Positions 1 through 6,391 of a stretch of DNA of 6,710 nucleotides are shown here, one piece after another. The stretch lies in assembly GCA_002411545.1 (NCBI GenBank), contig DHTG01000081.1, forward strand, positions 1-6,710, in the 5' to 3' direction. Each line of letters opens with the position of its first letter. Positions within the stretch are counted from its first letter, which is position 1. The position numbers and the translations under genes were made by a program. This DNA comes from Bacteroidales bacterium UBA5266. GTDB lineage: Bacteria; Bacteroidota; Bacteroidia; Bacteroidales; WCHB1-69. The notes under the pieces were generated by a model. It had not been told where the DNA came from. It worked only from the letters and a program-made list of their open reading frames with translations, and searched no databases.

Positions 1-64
1 AAATTATCAGAACCTTAAACAAATACCAGTGCCTAACATACGATCATAAAGCTTTGTAAATTAA

Positions 65-226
65 GTGGATATTCAAACGTTCTGCTTTGTATCAACTTTT
101 GTAAAGGAGGATAGTAACGTTGCCCGCAAAACACTGTCGGTCACAGCCGAGACCGTTTGCGGAAATGCGGGGCGATATGATGGGAAAGAAATTTTGAAAA
201 AATTGGAAACAACAGTGATATGCTAA
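65..226 (+). other. Unrecognised open frame, possible 3' remnant of a gene
   Basis: This frame is open between a stop at 62-64 and a TAA at 224-226 and encodes about 53 residues. It has no ATG; only an initial GTG could serve as a start. The part from about position 104 has protein-like composition (segments NVARKTLSVTAETV and GRYDGKEILKKLE) and is richer in GC than its surroundings. Its stop overlaps the ATG of the broken acetyltransferase (ATGCTAA at 220-226), the arrangement expected of a translationally coupled upstream gene. I recognise no family. It could be the tail of a decayed gene or a chance open frame, and I would not annotate it as functional. Confidence 0.2.
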
Positions 227-461
227 AAATTGAAAGAATTATCGAAAACAAGAAACGTTTCCTTGATTTATTGTTGTTGGCAGACGAGCAGGAAGATATG
301 ATTGATAAGTATTTGCCGGGTGGAGACTTGTTTGCTTTATATGATGACGATTTGAAAAGTCTCATCGAGTAAAGAATTTTTTTACTGACAATTACAACCA
401 TCCTATGTTCGAGGGAGACATTCAACTTGTTGATATGATTTATCTTAAAAAGGATTTATAG
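220..461 (+). pseudogene. GNAT N-acetyltransferase pseudogene with internal deletion
   Basis: An ATG at 220 opens a 50-codon frame ending at TAA 370-372. Its first 47 residues (MLKIERIIENKK, then LLLLADEQEDMIDKYL, then ALYDDDLKS) match, from memory, the N-terminus of a small GNAT acetyltransferase family of roughly 140-150 residues. From about 360 a different frame reads [15 protein letters not shown] followed by [13 protein letters not shown] and a TAG at 459-461, which is the C-terminal end of the same family. The central part of roughly 60-70 residues, including the acetyl-CoA-binding Q/R-x-x-G-x-G/A loop, is missing. The two halves are out of frame. A single internal deletion that was not a multiple of three explains both facts. 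The product cannot bind acetyl-CoA in the family's normal way, so this is a pseudogene. I see no clear ribosome binding site or promoter. Family assignment is from recognition, not from a search. Confidence 0.8.
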
Positions 462-775
462 GAATAACAGGAATGTATTACAAACGAAATAAAAAACGTT
501 GAACAAATATGCATTTTTATCACCCTTACATATTATAGGAGAAAAGTCAGGTATACCCGATTTCGACACTTGCTTGTGTTGTTTGTTAATGTTTTTGAGG
601 GTTTTTGCCGTATAATTTTTTTTTGTGCTGATTTTTGTTTTAATGAAATAATCTCTTTTTTGAGAAGGGAGTATCCAAATAGGAAAGCATTATTGGAAGA
701 ATTAAACAGAGTGTAACATCAGGACAAGTCTTCCGTAAGAATAGTAATTTTTAATTCGTAATTATCTTGCGACCT
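462..775. other. Intergenic stretch with no recognisable gene
   Basis: These 314 bases lie between the 3' end of the broken acetyltransferase (plus strand) and the 3' end of the GH3 gene (minus strand), so the two genes converge here. The DNA is T-rich on the plus strand. One plus-strand frame (468-716) has no stop for 82 codons, but it lacks an ATG and reads as an improbable Cys/Phe/Arg-rich protein. I see no strong hairpin followed by a T tract for either gene. The only small stem is TCTC/GAGA around 651-664 with a T-only loop, which is weak. No terminal inverted repeat pair or RNA gene is visible. Confidence 0.5.
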
Positions 776-2287
776 TTATTCCAACATTTTCATTATCTCA
801 TCCATGATGAGGCGGTTGTTGGAGAGGCGGGGGACTTTAAACTGACCACCGAGTTTGCCTTTGGATGCCATCCATTGGATGAAAGTGCCCTGGGGTACTT
901 GGTGAATAATGGGTTTATGCAATAAGAGGTCGAAGGAACGTTTGACTTCATAGTCGGAGTTGATTTTCATGAGTTCGGCATCCAATATATCTGTAAATAT
1001 TTGTAGATCGGAGGGAGGAGTTTCGAATTCAATGAGCCATTCGTGGCAAGCTTTTTTGTGGTTGTCGAGATAAACGGGAGCAGCCGTATATTCACTTACC
1101 AATGATTGTGTTTTTTCGCATGTTATTTGTAAGGCTTTTTCTACATTGTCGACGATCAACTCTTCGCCGAAGGCATTGATAAAATGAGTAGTACGTCCGG
1201 TGATGATGATGCGGTAGGGGTTGAGAGAAGTAAATTGAATCACATCGCCTATGATGTAACGCCACAAACCGGCGTTGGTAGATATGACGATGGCGTAGTT
1301 GACGTTTTCCTTTACTTCGTCCAAGGGTATGGCGTGGAAATCATGGTTGTAGAAATCGTTGAATGGGATGAATTCAAAAAACACTCCGTTGTTCAGCAGC
1401 AGCAGCATATCGTCGGCATAGGCACGGTCCTGGGTGGCGAAATAGCCTTCGGAGGCATTGTAGATTTGCCAGAATAGTAACTTGTCAGTATGGGTGATTT
1501 CTTTGTATTGAGGCAGATAGGGGGTGAAATTCACTCCTCCGTGCATAAATAATTCCAGATTAGGCCAAATGCTATCCAACGTTTCTTTCCCTTCGATTTC
1601 GAGTATGCGTTTCAGTATAATCAATATCCAGGAAGGCACACCCGCCAATCCCGTAATGTTTTCGTTTTTGGTATGTTGTGCAAAAAGTTCGAGCTTTTCG
1701 TTCCATCCGTCGATAAGGGCAATCTTTTTAGGAGGTGTTCGTAAATGATTGGCCCAATCGGGTATATATTTGATAAGCAATGCCGATATGTCGCCGCAAA
1801 TTGCTTTGGGATTCAGCTCTGAAGGACGCATAGATCCCGATAAAGAAAGGGTTTTCCCACTAAAAAGTCTGGTGTCGGGACGGTTTTGTGCGTACAATGA
1901 TAGGGTGTCTTTTCCGCCTTTGTAATTGCATTCAATCAACGATTCCAAGGAAACGGGAATAAATTTACTTTTGCTTCCACTGGTACCCGATGATTTGGAA
2001 AACATGTGTACTTTGCCTCTCCATAACACATTGCGTTCCCCTTTAATCATGCGTTCGATATAAGGGTAGAGCGATTCGTAGGTATTTAGAGGAACTGTTT
2101 CTTGAAATTGCTGGTAAGATGTTAGCTGTCTGTAGTTGTATTTCTTTCCCCACATCGTGTAACGTGCCGCTTTCACTAAGTAATGAAAGCATTTTTTCTG
2201 GCATGGAAGAGGCTCGTTTACGATTTTTCGTATATTCGAGTTTTTGTTCTGAAAATACGATCGTAGGATGAAATTGACGTATGACAT
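776..2287 (-). CDS. GH3 family adenylate-forming (acyl-acid amido synthetase-like) protein
   Basis: This 503-residue cytoplasmic protein belongs to the GH3 auxin-responsive promoter family, a branch of the ANL adenylating enzymes. Plant members activate a carboxylic acid with ATP and join the acyl group to an amino acid. The substrate of bacterial members is generally unknown, and nothing here reveals it. All three nucleotide-binding motifs are present: SSGTSGSKSKFIP (99-111), YNASEGYFA (276-284) and WRYIIGDV (342-349). They are followed by TGR at 363-365 and NAFGEEL (371-377). The C-terminal small domain ends with KGKLGGQFKVPRL (476-488), also family-typical. The length is normal and no signal peptide or membrane segment is seen. 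The ATG at 2285-2287 directly follows the TAA of the arginase-like gene (TAAATG), which suggests translational coupling and a shared transcript. It is the last gene of the set. The family call is firm and the function is not. Confidence 0.93.
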   Translation of the reverse strand: MSYVNFILRSYFQNKNSNIRKIVNEPLPCQKKCFHYLVKAARYTMWGKKYNYRQLTSYQQFQETVPLNTYESLYPYIERMIKGERNVLWRGKVHMFSKSSGTSGSKSKFIPVSLESLIECNYKGGKDTLSLYAQNRPDTRLFSGKTLSLSGSMRPSELNPKAICGDISALLIKYIPDWANHLRTPPKKIALIDGWNEKLELFAQHTKNENITGLAGVPSWILIILKRILEIEGKETLDSIWPNLELFMHGGVNFTPYLPQYKEITHTDKLLFWQIYNASEGYFATQDRAYADDMLLLLNNGVFFEFIPFNDFYNHDFHAIPLDEVKENVNYAIVISTNAGLWRYIIGDVIQFTSLNPYRIIITGRTTHFINAFGEELIVDNVEKALQITCEKTQSLVSEYTAAPVYLDNHKKACHEWLIEFETPPSDLQIFTDILDAELMKINSDYEVKRSFDLLLHKPIIHQVPQGTFIQWMASKGKLGGQFKVPRLSNNRLIMDEIMKMLE

Positions 2288-3466
2288 TTAAATCGGTTTA
2301 ATTTTTTTTAAGGTCTGAAACCAACGTTCGGGGATTTCATTACGGCAGGCAGTTTCATAGTCTTTGAGGGAGCAAGGAACGATATAATGGCGGCTGTAGG
2401 CCGGGTTTTTGTTTTCAGAAGGAATTTCCATCCACCATAATCCACTGATTTTGCTTTTATAAAAAATGATTTCATAAGCATTGTCGTGTAAAGATACGAA
2501 ATACTTAAAGAAATTGTTTTTGATAATGTCAGGAGCGTCTTTTTGGCGAATGATAAAACCGTCGATAAAATACCAAATGATTTGAGCGATGAGTTTGGCG
2601 CTCTGGTCGGCTATGTCGTAAGTGGGATTGTACTCATAGATACCGAAGGAAGATAATTTGTGGTTTACACCGGCATAACGACTGAGTTGACAAATTTCTT
2701 TTCCATTGAATCCGTTGGGCGAAGCATGTTTGCATCCCGGGGAATCGGAAAAACGTATGGCCGACATATCTAAGGTGAGTACATCGGCATTGCGTATGAG
2801 CGGTTCGCAATCGATCAAATCTTCTTGAGCCTCTCCCAAACGGCAAGCATCGAAATACAGTTTGTCCATCAACTCAATATCCTCTTTATCCACAAAATAG
2901 GTTTGATAGCCTATGTTGCTGTAATTAAATAAGAAATTCGGTTGACGTAAGATAATTTTATGCAGATAGGAATTGGATTTAAAAGGCAATGTTTCATTCC
3001 CAATGTCGAAACGGGCATCAATTGACACAATGTTGATTACCCTTTGCAAATGTTCGTAAGCCAGATAATTGGCATAGGTAATATCTTGACTGCCTCCTAT
3101 GATAATGGGTATGATATCGTTTTCGATGAAGTAACTTACTATATTTTCAAGAGCAATATAGGTGTCGTTGGCAGTTTTTCCGATTTTGAAATTGCCTAAG
3201 TCGGCTATCGGTGGCATTTCCGGGTGTTTGTAGAGTTGGTAAAGCTGTTTTCTTACCTTATCGGGAGCTTCGGAACATCCCATGTTATTATGGGCATTTT
3301 TTTCCTCAGGTACTCCTACAAGTACTAGTTTTACCTTCTCCAAGGAAGGGAATCGGCCTTCTGTATACATCAACAAGTGGTTCCCTATTAGGTTATTCGC
3401 TTCGTTTGCTGTGAAGAAGTCTAATTCTTCGGGTATAATTGGGTTAAAATACAAAGATAAATCCAT
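2288..3466 (-). CDS. Arginase-fold (ureohydrolase-like) protein with altered metal site
   Basis: This 392-residue protein of the arginase/agmatinase/formimidoylglutamase family lacks a signal peptide and should be cytoplasmic. Active members hydrolyse guanidino or formimino compounds using two Mn ions held by six ligands, in motifs GGxH, DxHxD and SxDxD. Here the equivalents are GGSQD (124-128), DARFD (150-154) and LDMSAIRFSDSPG (232-244). By motif alignment His is replaced by Gln127, the second His by Arg152 and the last Asp by Ser235, while Asp150, Asp154 and Asp233 remain. The YEYNP motif (277-281) keeps the Glu that contacts substrate in arginases. The protein is longer than a typical arginase (about 300 residues), with an extended N-terminus and a C-terminal tail of about 90 residues. 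Databases often label such proteins formimidoylglutamase, but no hut genes are nearby. It starts 17 bases after topA and its stop abuts the GH3 start. Fold assignment is strong; catalytic activity is doubtful. Confidence 0.9.
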   Translation of the reverse strand: MDLSLYFNPIIPEELDFFTANEANNLIGNHLLMYTEGRFPSLEKVKLVLVGVPEEKNAHNNMGCSEAPDKVRKQLYQLYKHPEMPPIADLGNFKIGKTANDTYIALENIVSYFIENDIIPIIIGGSQDITYANYLAYEHLQRVINIVSIDARFDIGNETLPFKSNSYLHKIILRQPNFLFNYSNIGYQTYFVDKEDIELMDKLYFDACRLGEAQEDLIDCEPLIRNADVLTLDMSAIRFSDSPGCKHASPNGFNGKEICQLSRYAGVNHKLSSFGIYEYNPTYDIADQSAKLIAQIIWYFIDGFIIRQKDAPDIIKNNFFKYFVSLHDNAYEIIFYKSKISGLWWMEIPSENKNPAYSRHYIVPCSLKDYETACRNEIPERWFQTLKKIKPI

Positions 3467-3483
3467 CGGATGTTTGCATTATA

Positions 3484-5955
3484 TTATTTCTTCTTTTGAA
3501 GGGCTGTCTGAATGATTTTCATACAATCCTCATAACTTAAATCCATGTTGATTTGAGTTCTGGGAATTTTGTAGGTGGCGTTTTTATAGGCGATGTATTT
3601 CCCTGTTTTCGCTTTCATAATTTTTAAGTCTTTGTCTTCGGTAAAGCTTTTCACCGTATTTTTCTTATCCGTTTGTTGGATGATATCAATGGCGTCTTGT
3701 AGTTTTACATCGGCAGGGATGGTATTGGCCGATAGTTTATAGAAATGACCGCTGTAGGCAATATAGGGTCCGTAGCGACCTACTGCAGCCGATACTTCCA
3801 CATCTTTATATTTCCCTATCACGACAGGTTTTTTTGCTTCGTCTTTTTTTGTTTTTTCAGCTATGATTTCTACACAACGTTCTACGGTAATGGAAAATAA
3901 ATCTTCCTGTTTGGGAACCGAATAGTATTTCTTTTTATACAATACATAGGGCCCGTAGGGGCCTATATTGACAATAAGCTCATCCCCTTCGTATGTCCCT
4001 ACTGTGCGAGGAAGTTTAAATAATTCCAGAGCTTCTTCCAGCGTTATAGTTTCTATGCTTTGTCCCGGCAGTAGTTTAGAAAACTTCAATTTTTCATCTG
4101 TTTTAGTATCACCGATTTGCACTACGGCTCCGTAACGAGCTAATTTGGCATAGACATTCTTTCCCGAAGTTGGGTCAATGCCTAAGAGTCGTTCGCCTTT
4201 GGCTTTTTCGGAATTTTTCAAGGTGCTTTCTATCTTCTCATGGAAGGGATAGTAAAAATCGTGTATCATTTCCTTCCAGGCTAATTTCCCTTCAGCAATT
4301 TCATCGAATTTCATTTCCACTCCGGCCGTGAAATTGTAATTCATAATTTCTTTAAAGTACTCCATAAGGAAATTATTGACAATATTTCCTATGTCGGTAG
4401 GCATGAGTTTGGCTTTGTCATAACCTACTTTTTCTTTTTTTACGGTCTTTTTCACGGTATTGTCACTGGTGAGTGTCATTACTTTATAGGGACGTTCAAA
4501 GCCTTCTTTATTACCTTTGACGACATACTGACGTTTTTGAATCGTTGAAATGATGGGAGCATAGGTGGAGGGTCGTCCGATACCTAATTCTTCGAGTTTA
4601 CGCACCAAACTAGCTTCGGTGTACCGATAAGGGGCTTGTGAGTATTTTTCTACGGCTTGAATTTCTTGTTTATAGAGTTCAGCACCTTGATGTATGCTAG
4701 GTAATTTGCCTAACATGTTCTCTTCTTCGGATTCGTCTTTTGATTCGGTATAAATCTTTAAAAAGCCGTCAAATAAAAGCACTTCCCCTACGGCAGTGAA
4801 TTTTTCTTCGGCATTGGATAGGTGGATGGAGATATGAGTGCGTTCGAATTCGGCATCACTCATTTGCGAAGCCAGGGTTCGTTTTCGTATTAAGTCGTAT
4901 AAACGTTCTTGCCCGGAGTCGCCGTTTTCGATGGATGCTTTATCGATATAGGTAGGGCGTATGGCTTCATGGGCTTCTTGCGCTCCCTTGGATTTTGTGC
5001 GATAGTTGCGTGTTTTACTATAAGTTTTACCGTATTCCTCCGTGATGTATTTTTTAGCAGTATTTAATGCTAAATCAGATAGGTGTACGGAATCCGTACG
5101 CATATAGGTAATATAACCCGCTTCATACAGTTGTTGGGCTATCATCATGGTACGGGCTACGGGAAAATTTAATTTACGAGCCGCTTCTTGTTGCAAGGTT
5201 GAAGTGGTAAAAGGGGGAGGGGGTGTCTTTTTGGTGGCTTGCTTCTCGACGGCAGCCACGGTAAAATGAGCGCTTTTGCATTTTTCTAAAAAAACATCCA
5301 CTTCTTTTTCTGTTTTAAAACGGGTGTTGAGTTCTGCTTGCAATACAATGTTGTTACCACTCGTAAACGTAGCTACCACTCTAAACATAGGAGTAGATTG
5401 AAAGGCTTGTATTTCTTTTTCTTTTTCTACTATCAAACGAACGGCAACGGATTGTACCCGTCCGGCCGATAAAGAAGGTTTTACCTTTTTCCATAATAGC
5501 GGAGACAGCTCAAAGCCCACCAAGCGGTCCAATACCCTGCGTGCTTGTTGTGCGTTGACCAAATCAATATTTAAATCTCGAGGATTTTCTATGGCATGCT
5601 CAATGGCGGTTTGTGTGATTTCATGAAAAACGATTCGTTTCGATTTATCCTTTCCAATACCTAACACCTCCATCAAATGCCAGGAAATGGCTTCTCCTTC
5701 ACGGTCCTCATCGGTTGCTAACCAAATGGTATCGGCTTTTTTAACTTCTGTTTTTAATTCGTTGATGATTTTTGTTTTATTAGATAGAATCTCATAATTA
5801 GGCTCAAACTGATTCGTAATATCAATACCTATATTCTTTTGTGGTAAATCACGTACATGTCCCATGGATGATTTTACGACGAAATCTTTCCCTAATATGC
5901 GTTCGATGGTTTTTGCCTTCGCCGGTGATTCTACAATGACCAAATTTTTACTCAT
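3484..5955 (-). CDS. topA: DNA topoisomerase I (type IA, omega protein)
   Basis: TopA relaxes negatively supercoiled DNA by cutting and passing one strand through a 5'-phosphotyrosine intermediate. The 823-residue product begins with a Toprim domain: IVESPAKAK (7-15, Glu9) and the Mg-binding TDEDREGEAISW (81-92, with Asp82, Asp84 and Glu86). The conserved LSAGRVQSVAVRL lies at 162-174. The catalytic tyrosine is Tyr284 in YITYMRTDS (281-289). The central gate domain follows, with EAHEAIRPT (327-335) and ELGIGRPSTYA (456-466). After about 590 there are four glycine/tyrosine-rich repeats (near 590-616, 651-681, 711-742 and 776-798) instead of Cys4 zinc fingers; the protein has only three scattered cysteines. 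It ends in a basic tail. The ATG at 5953-5955 is supported by family alignment and a weak AGGGA just upstream. It is the first gene of the minus-strand set and is complete and intact. Confidence 0.98.
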   Translation of the reverse strand: MSKNLVIVESPAKAKTIERILGKDFVVKSSMGHVRDLPQKNIGIDITNQFEPNYEILSNKTKIINELKTEVKKADTIWLATDEDREGEAISWHLMEVLGIGKDKSKRIVFHEITQTAIEHAIENPRDLNIDLVNAQQARRVLDRLVGFELSPLLWKKVKPSLSAGRVQSVAVRLIVEKEKEIQAFQSTPMFRVVATFTSGNNIVLQAELNTRFKTEKEVDVFLEKCKSAHFTVAAVEKQATKKTPPPPFTTSTLQQEAARKLNFPVARTMMIAQQLYEAGYITYMRTDSVHLSDLALNTAKKYITEEYGKTYSKTRNYRTKSKGAQEAHEAIRPTYIDKASIENGDSGQERLYDLIRKRTLASQMSDAEFERTHISIHLSNAEEKFTAVGEVLLFDGFLKIYTESKDESEEENMLGKLPSIHQGAELYKQEIQAVEKYSQAPYRYTEASLVRKLEELGIGRPSTYAPIISTIQKRQYVVKGNKEGFERPYKVMTLTSDNTVKKTVKKEKVGYDKAKLMPTDIGNIVNNFLMEYFKEIMNYNFTAGVEMKFDEIAEGKLAWKEMIHDFYYPFHEKIESTLKNSEKAKGERLLGIDPTSGKNVYAKLARYGAVVQIGDTKTDEKLKFSKLLPGQSIETITLEEALELFKLPRTVGTYEGDELIVNIGPYGPYVLYKKKYYSVPKQEDLFSITVERCVEIIAEKTKKDEAKKPVVIGKYKDVEVSAAVGRYGPYIAYSGHFYKLSANTIPADVKLQDAIDIIQQTDKKNTVKSFTEDKDLKIMKAKTGKYIAYKNATYKIPRTQINMDLSYEDCMKIIQTALQKKK

Positions 5956-5989
5956 GTGTCCCTATGTTTATCTTTTTTGATTTTAGCTG

Positions 5990-5997
5990 CAAAAGTA
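5990..5997 (-). promoter_or_regulatory. Bacteroidota -7 promoter box for topA
   Basis: On the minus strand this reads TACTTTTG, an exact match to the TAnnTTTG -7 element used by the primary sigma factor of Bacteroidota. It lies about 35 bases upstream of the topA ATG, implying a short leader of roughly 25-30 bases. The partner -33 TTTG element is not obvious 18-21 bases further upstream, so the call rests on the -7 box and its position. Confidence 0.6.
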
Positions 5998-6049
5998 CAT
6001 TATAAATACATTAACTTAATTGTTTGTCGTAAATTTGTTTGTTTTTTTT

Positions 6050-6067
6050 TACATTATTAATAATGTA
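6050..6067. repeat. 18-bp perfect palindrome
   Basis: TACATTATTAATAATGTA is its own reverse complement over all 18 bases. It directly follows a run of nine Ts. A copy of its left half, TACATTAT, occurs at 5996-6003 and overlaps the end of the topA -7 box. Perfect dyads of this size are typical of dimeric repressor sites, so an operator is possible. In such AT-rich DNA a chance origin cannot be excluded. Confidence 0.45.
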
Positions 6068-6219
6068 TACTCGTTCCGTGCTTGTTGAAATAAAAGATGT
6101 TTGTATGTGTTTTGTACTGAAAACTAATTACTTAGCTTTTGCTTTCGTCGCTTTCAAAGCAGCAATCACACAACATACATACTACGAAAAAAAATACCGA
6201 GAATTGTTTATTTCCTTCC

Positions 6220-6239
6220 AAAAAAATGAACATTTTTTT
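6220..6239. repeat. 20-bp AT-rich inverted repeat (9-bp arms)
   Basis: Arms AAAAAAATG and CATTTTTTT are exact inverted repeats separated by two bases (AA at 6229-6230). The A7 and T7 tracts would bend the DNA. As RNA the stem is almost all A-U with a very short loop, so it is a poor terminator. It lies 152 bases before the ABC ATPase start and upstream of that gene's promoter box. Confidence 0.45.
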
Positions 6240-6325
6240 CGATTAAATTTATGGATCTTTCTATTTTACTAATTATCAAGAAGAAAAAAAATAAAAAAAG
6301 ATGAAAAAGGGAAGTTTTAATGTGA

Positions 6326-6333
6326 TACTTTTG
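6326..6333 (+). promoter_or_regulatory. Bacteroidota -7 promoter box for the ABC ATPase gene
   Basis: TACTTTTG matches the TAnnTTTG -7 consensus exactly. With the following CAG it is identical over 11 bases to the box in front of topA on the other strand. It lies 58 bases upstream of the ATPase ATG, predicting a leader of roughly 50 bases. No convincing -33 TTTG is present at the usual spacing. Confidence 0.6.
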
Positions 6334-6339
6334 CAGTGT

Positions 6340-6354
6340 ACTAATAAACTAATA
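6340..6354 (+). repeat. Short tandem repeat ACTAATA in the leader of the ABC ATPase gene
   Basis: ACTAATA occurs at 6340-6346 and again at 6348-6354, an 8-base period just after the predicted transcription start. It could be a regulator contact site covering the start region, or chance in AT-rich DNA. Confidence 0.25.
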
Positions 6355-6391
6355 CAGTAATAACAATTGTTTATCTAAAGACATACAAAAG

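Larger units (their letters stand above)
5956..6391. other. AT-rich divergent intergenic region
   Basis: These 436 bases separate topA (minus) from the ABC ATPase gene (plus). The region has a TACTTTTG promoter box facing outward at each end, a 9-base T run at 6042-6050, A tracts around 6187-6194 and 6281-6299, and two perfect palindromes listed separately. A plus-strand open frame spans much of it (6039-6272), but its translation is Phe/Tyr-rich with no family signature. A minus-strand frame of about 33 codons starting near 6235 is also unconvincing. I see no tRNA or structured RNA. It is longer than two simple promoters need, so a small RNA or regulator sites are possible but unproven. Confidence 0.6.

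Noticed and set aside
141..425. 94-codon open frame on the minus strand
   Set aside because: It is antisense to the broken GNAT gene, whose plus-strand frames carry the family sequence. Its Ser/Lys-rich translation has no recognisable motif.
540..580. Sequence around GTCAGGTATACCCGATTTCGACAC suspected as an insertion-sequence end
   Set aside because: No matching inverted copy exists elsewhere in the window, and there is no transposase or target duplication.
650..668. TCTC...GAGA stem downstream of the GH3 gene as a terminator
   Set aside because: The stem has only four pairs with a homopolymer loop and is not followed by a T tract in the right orientation, so it is too weak to call.
1184..1748. 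Two plus-strand open frames (1184-1477 and 1524-1748)
   Set aside because: Both lie inside the GH3 gene on the opposite strand, and their translations show no family features.
2634..2846. 70-codon minus-strand open frame in another frame
   Set aside because: It is wholly inside the arginase-like gene, whose own frame carries the conserved motifs here.
3211..3515. Two plus-strand open frames (3211-3414 and 3282-3515)
   Set aside because: They are antisense to the start of the arginase-like gene, with no motif or ribosome binding site.
6130..6235. Minus-strand mini-frame of about 33 codons with a hydrophobic middle and Cys pairs
   Set aside because: It is very short, has no promoter or ribosome binding site that I can see, and its hydrophobicity follows from the T tract.
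6039..6272. 77-codon plus-strand open frame in the divergent intergenic region
   Set aside because: It starts in a T run without ATG, contains both palindromes and has low-complexity Phe/Tyr/Lys-rich content, so it is most likely non-coding.
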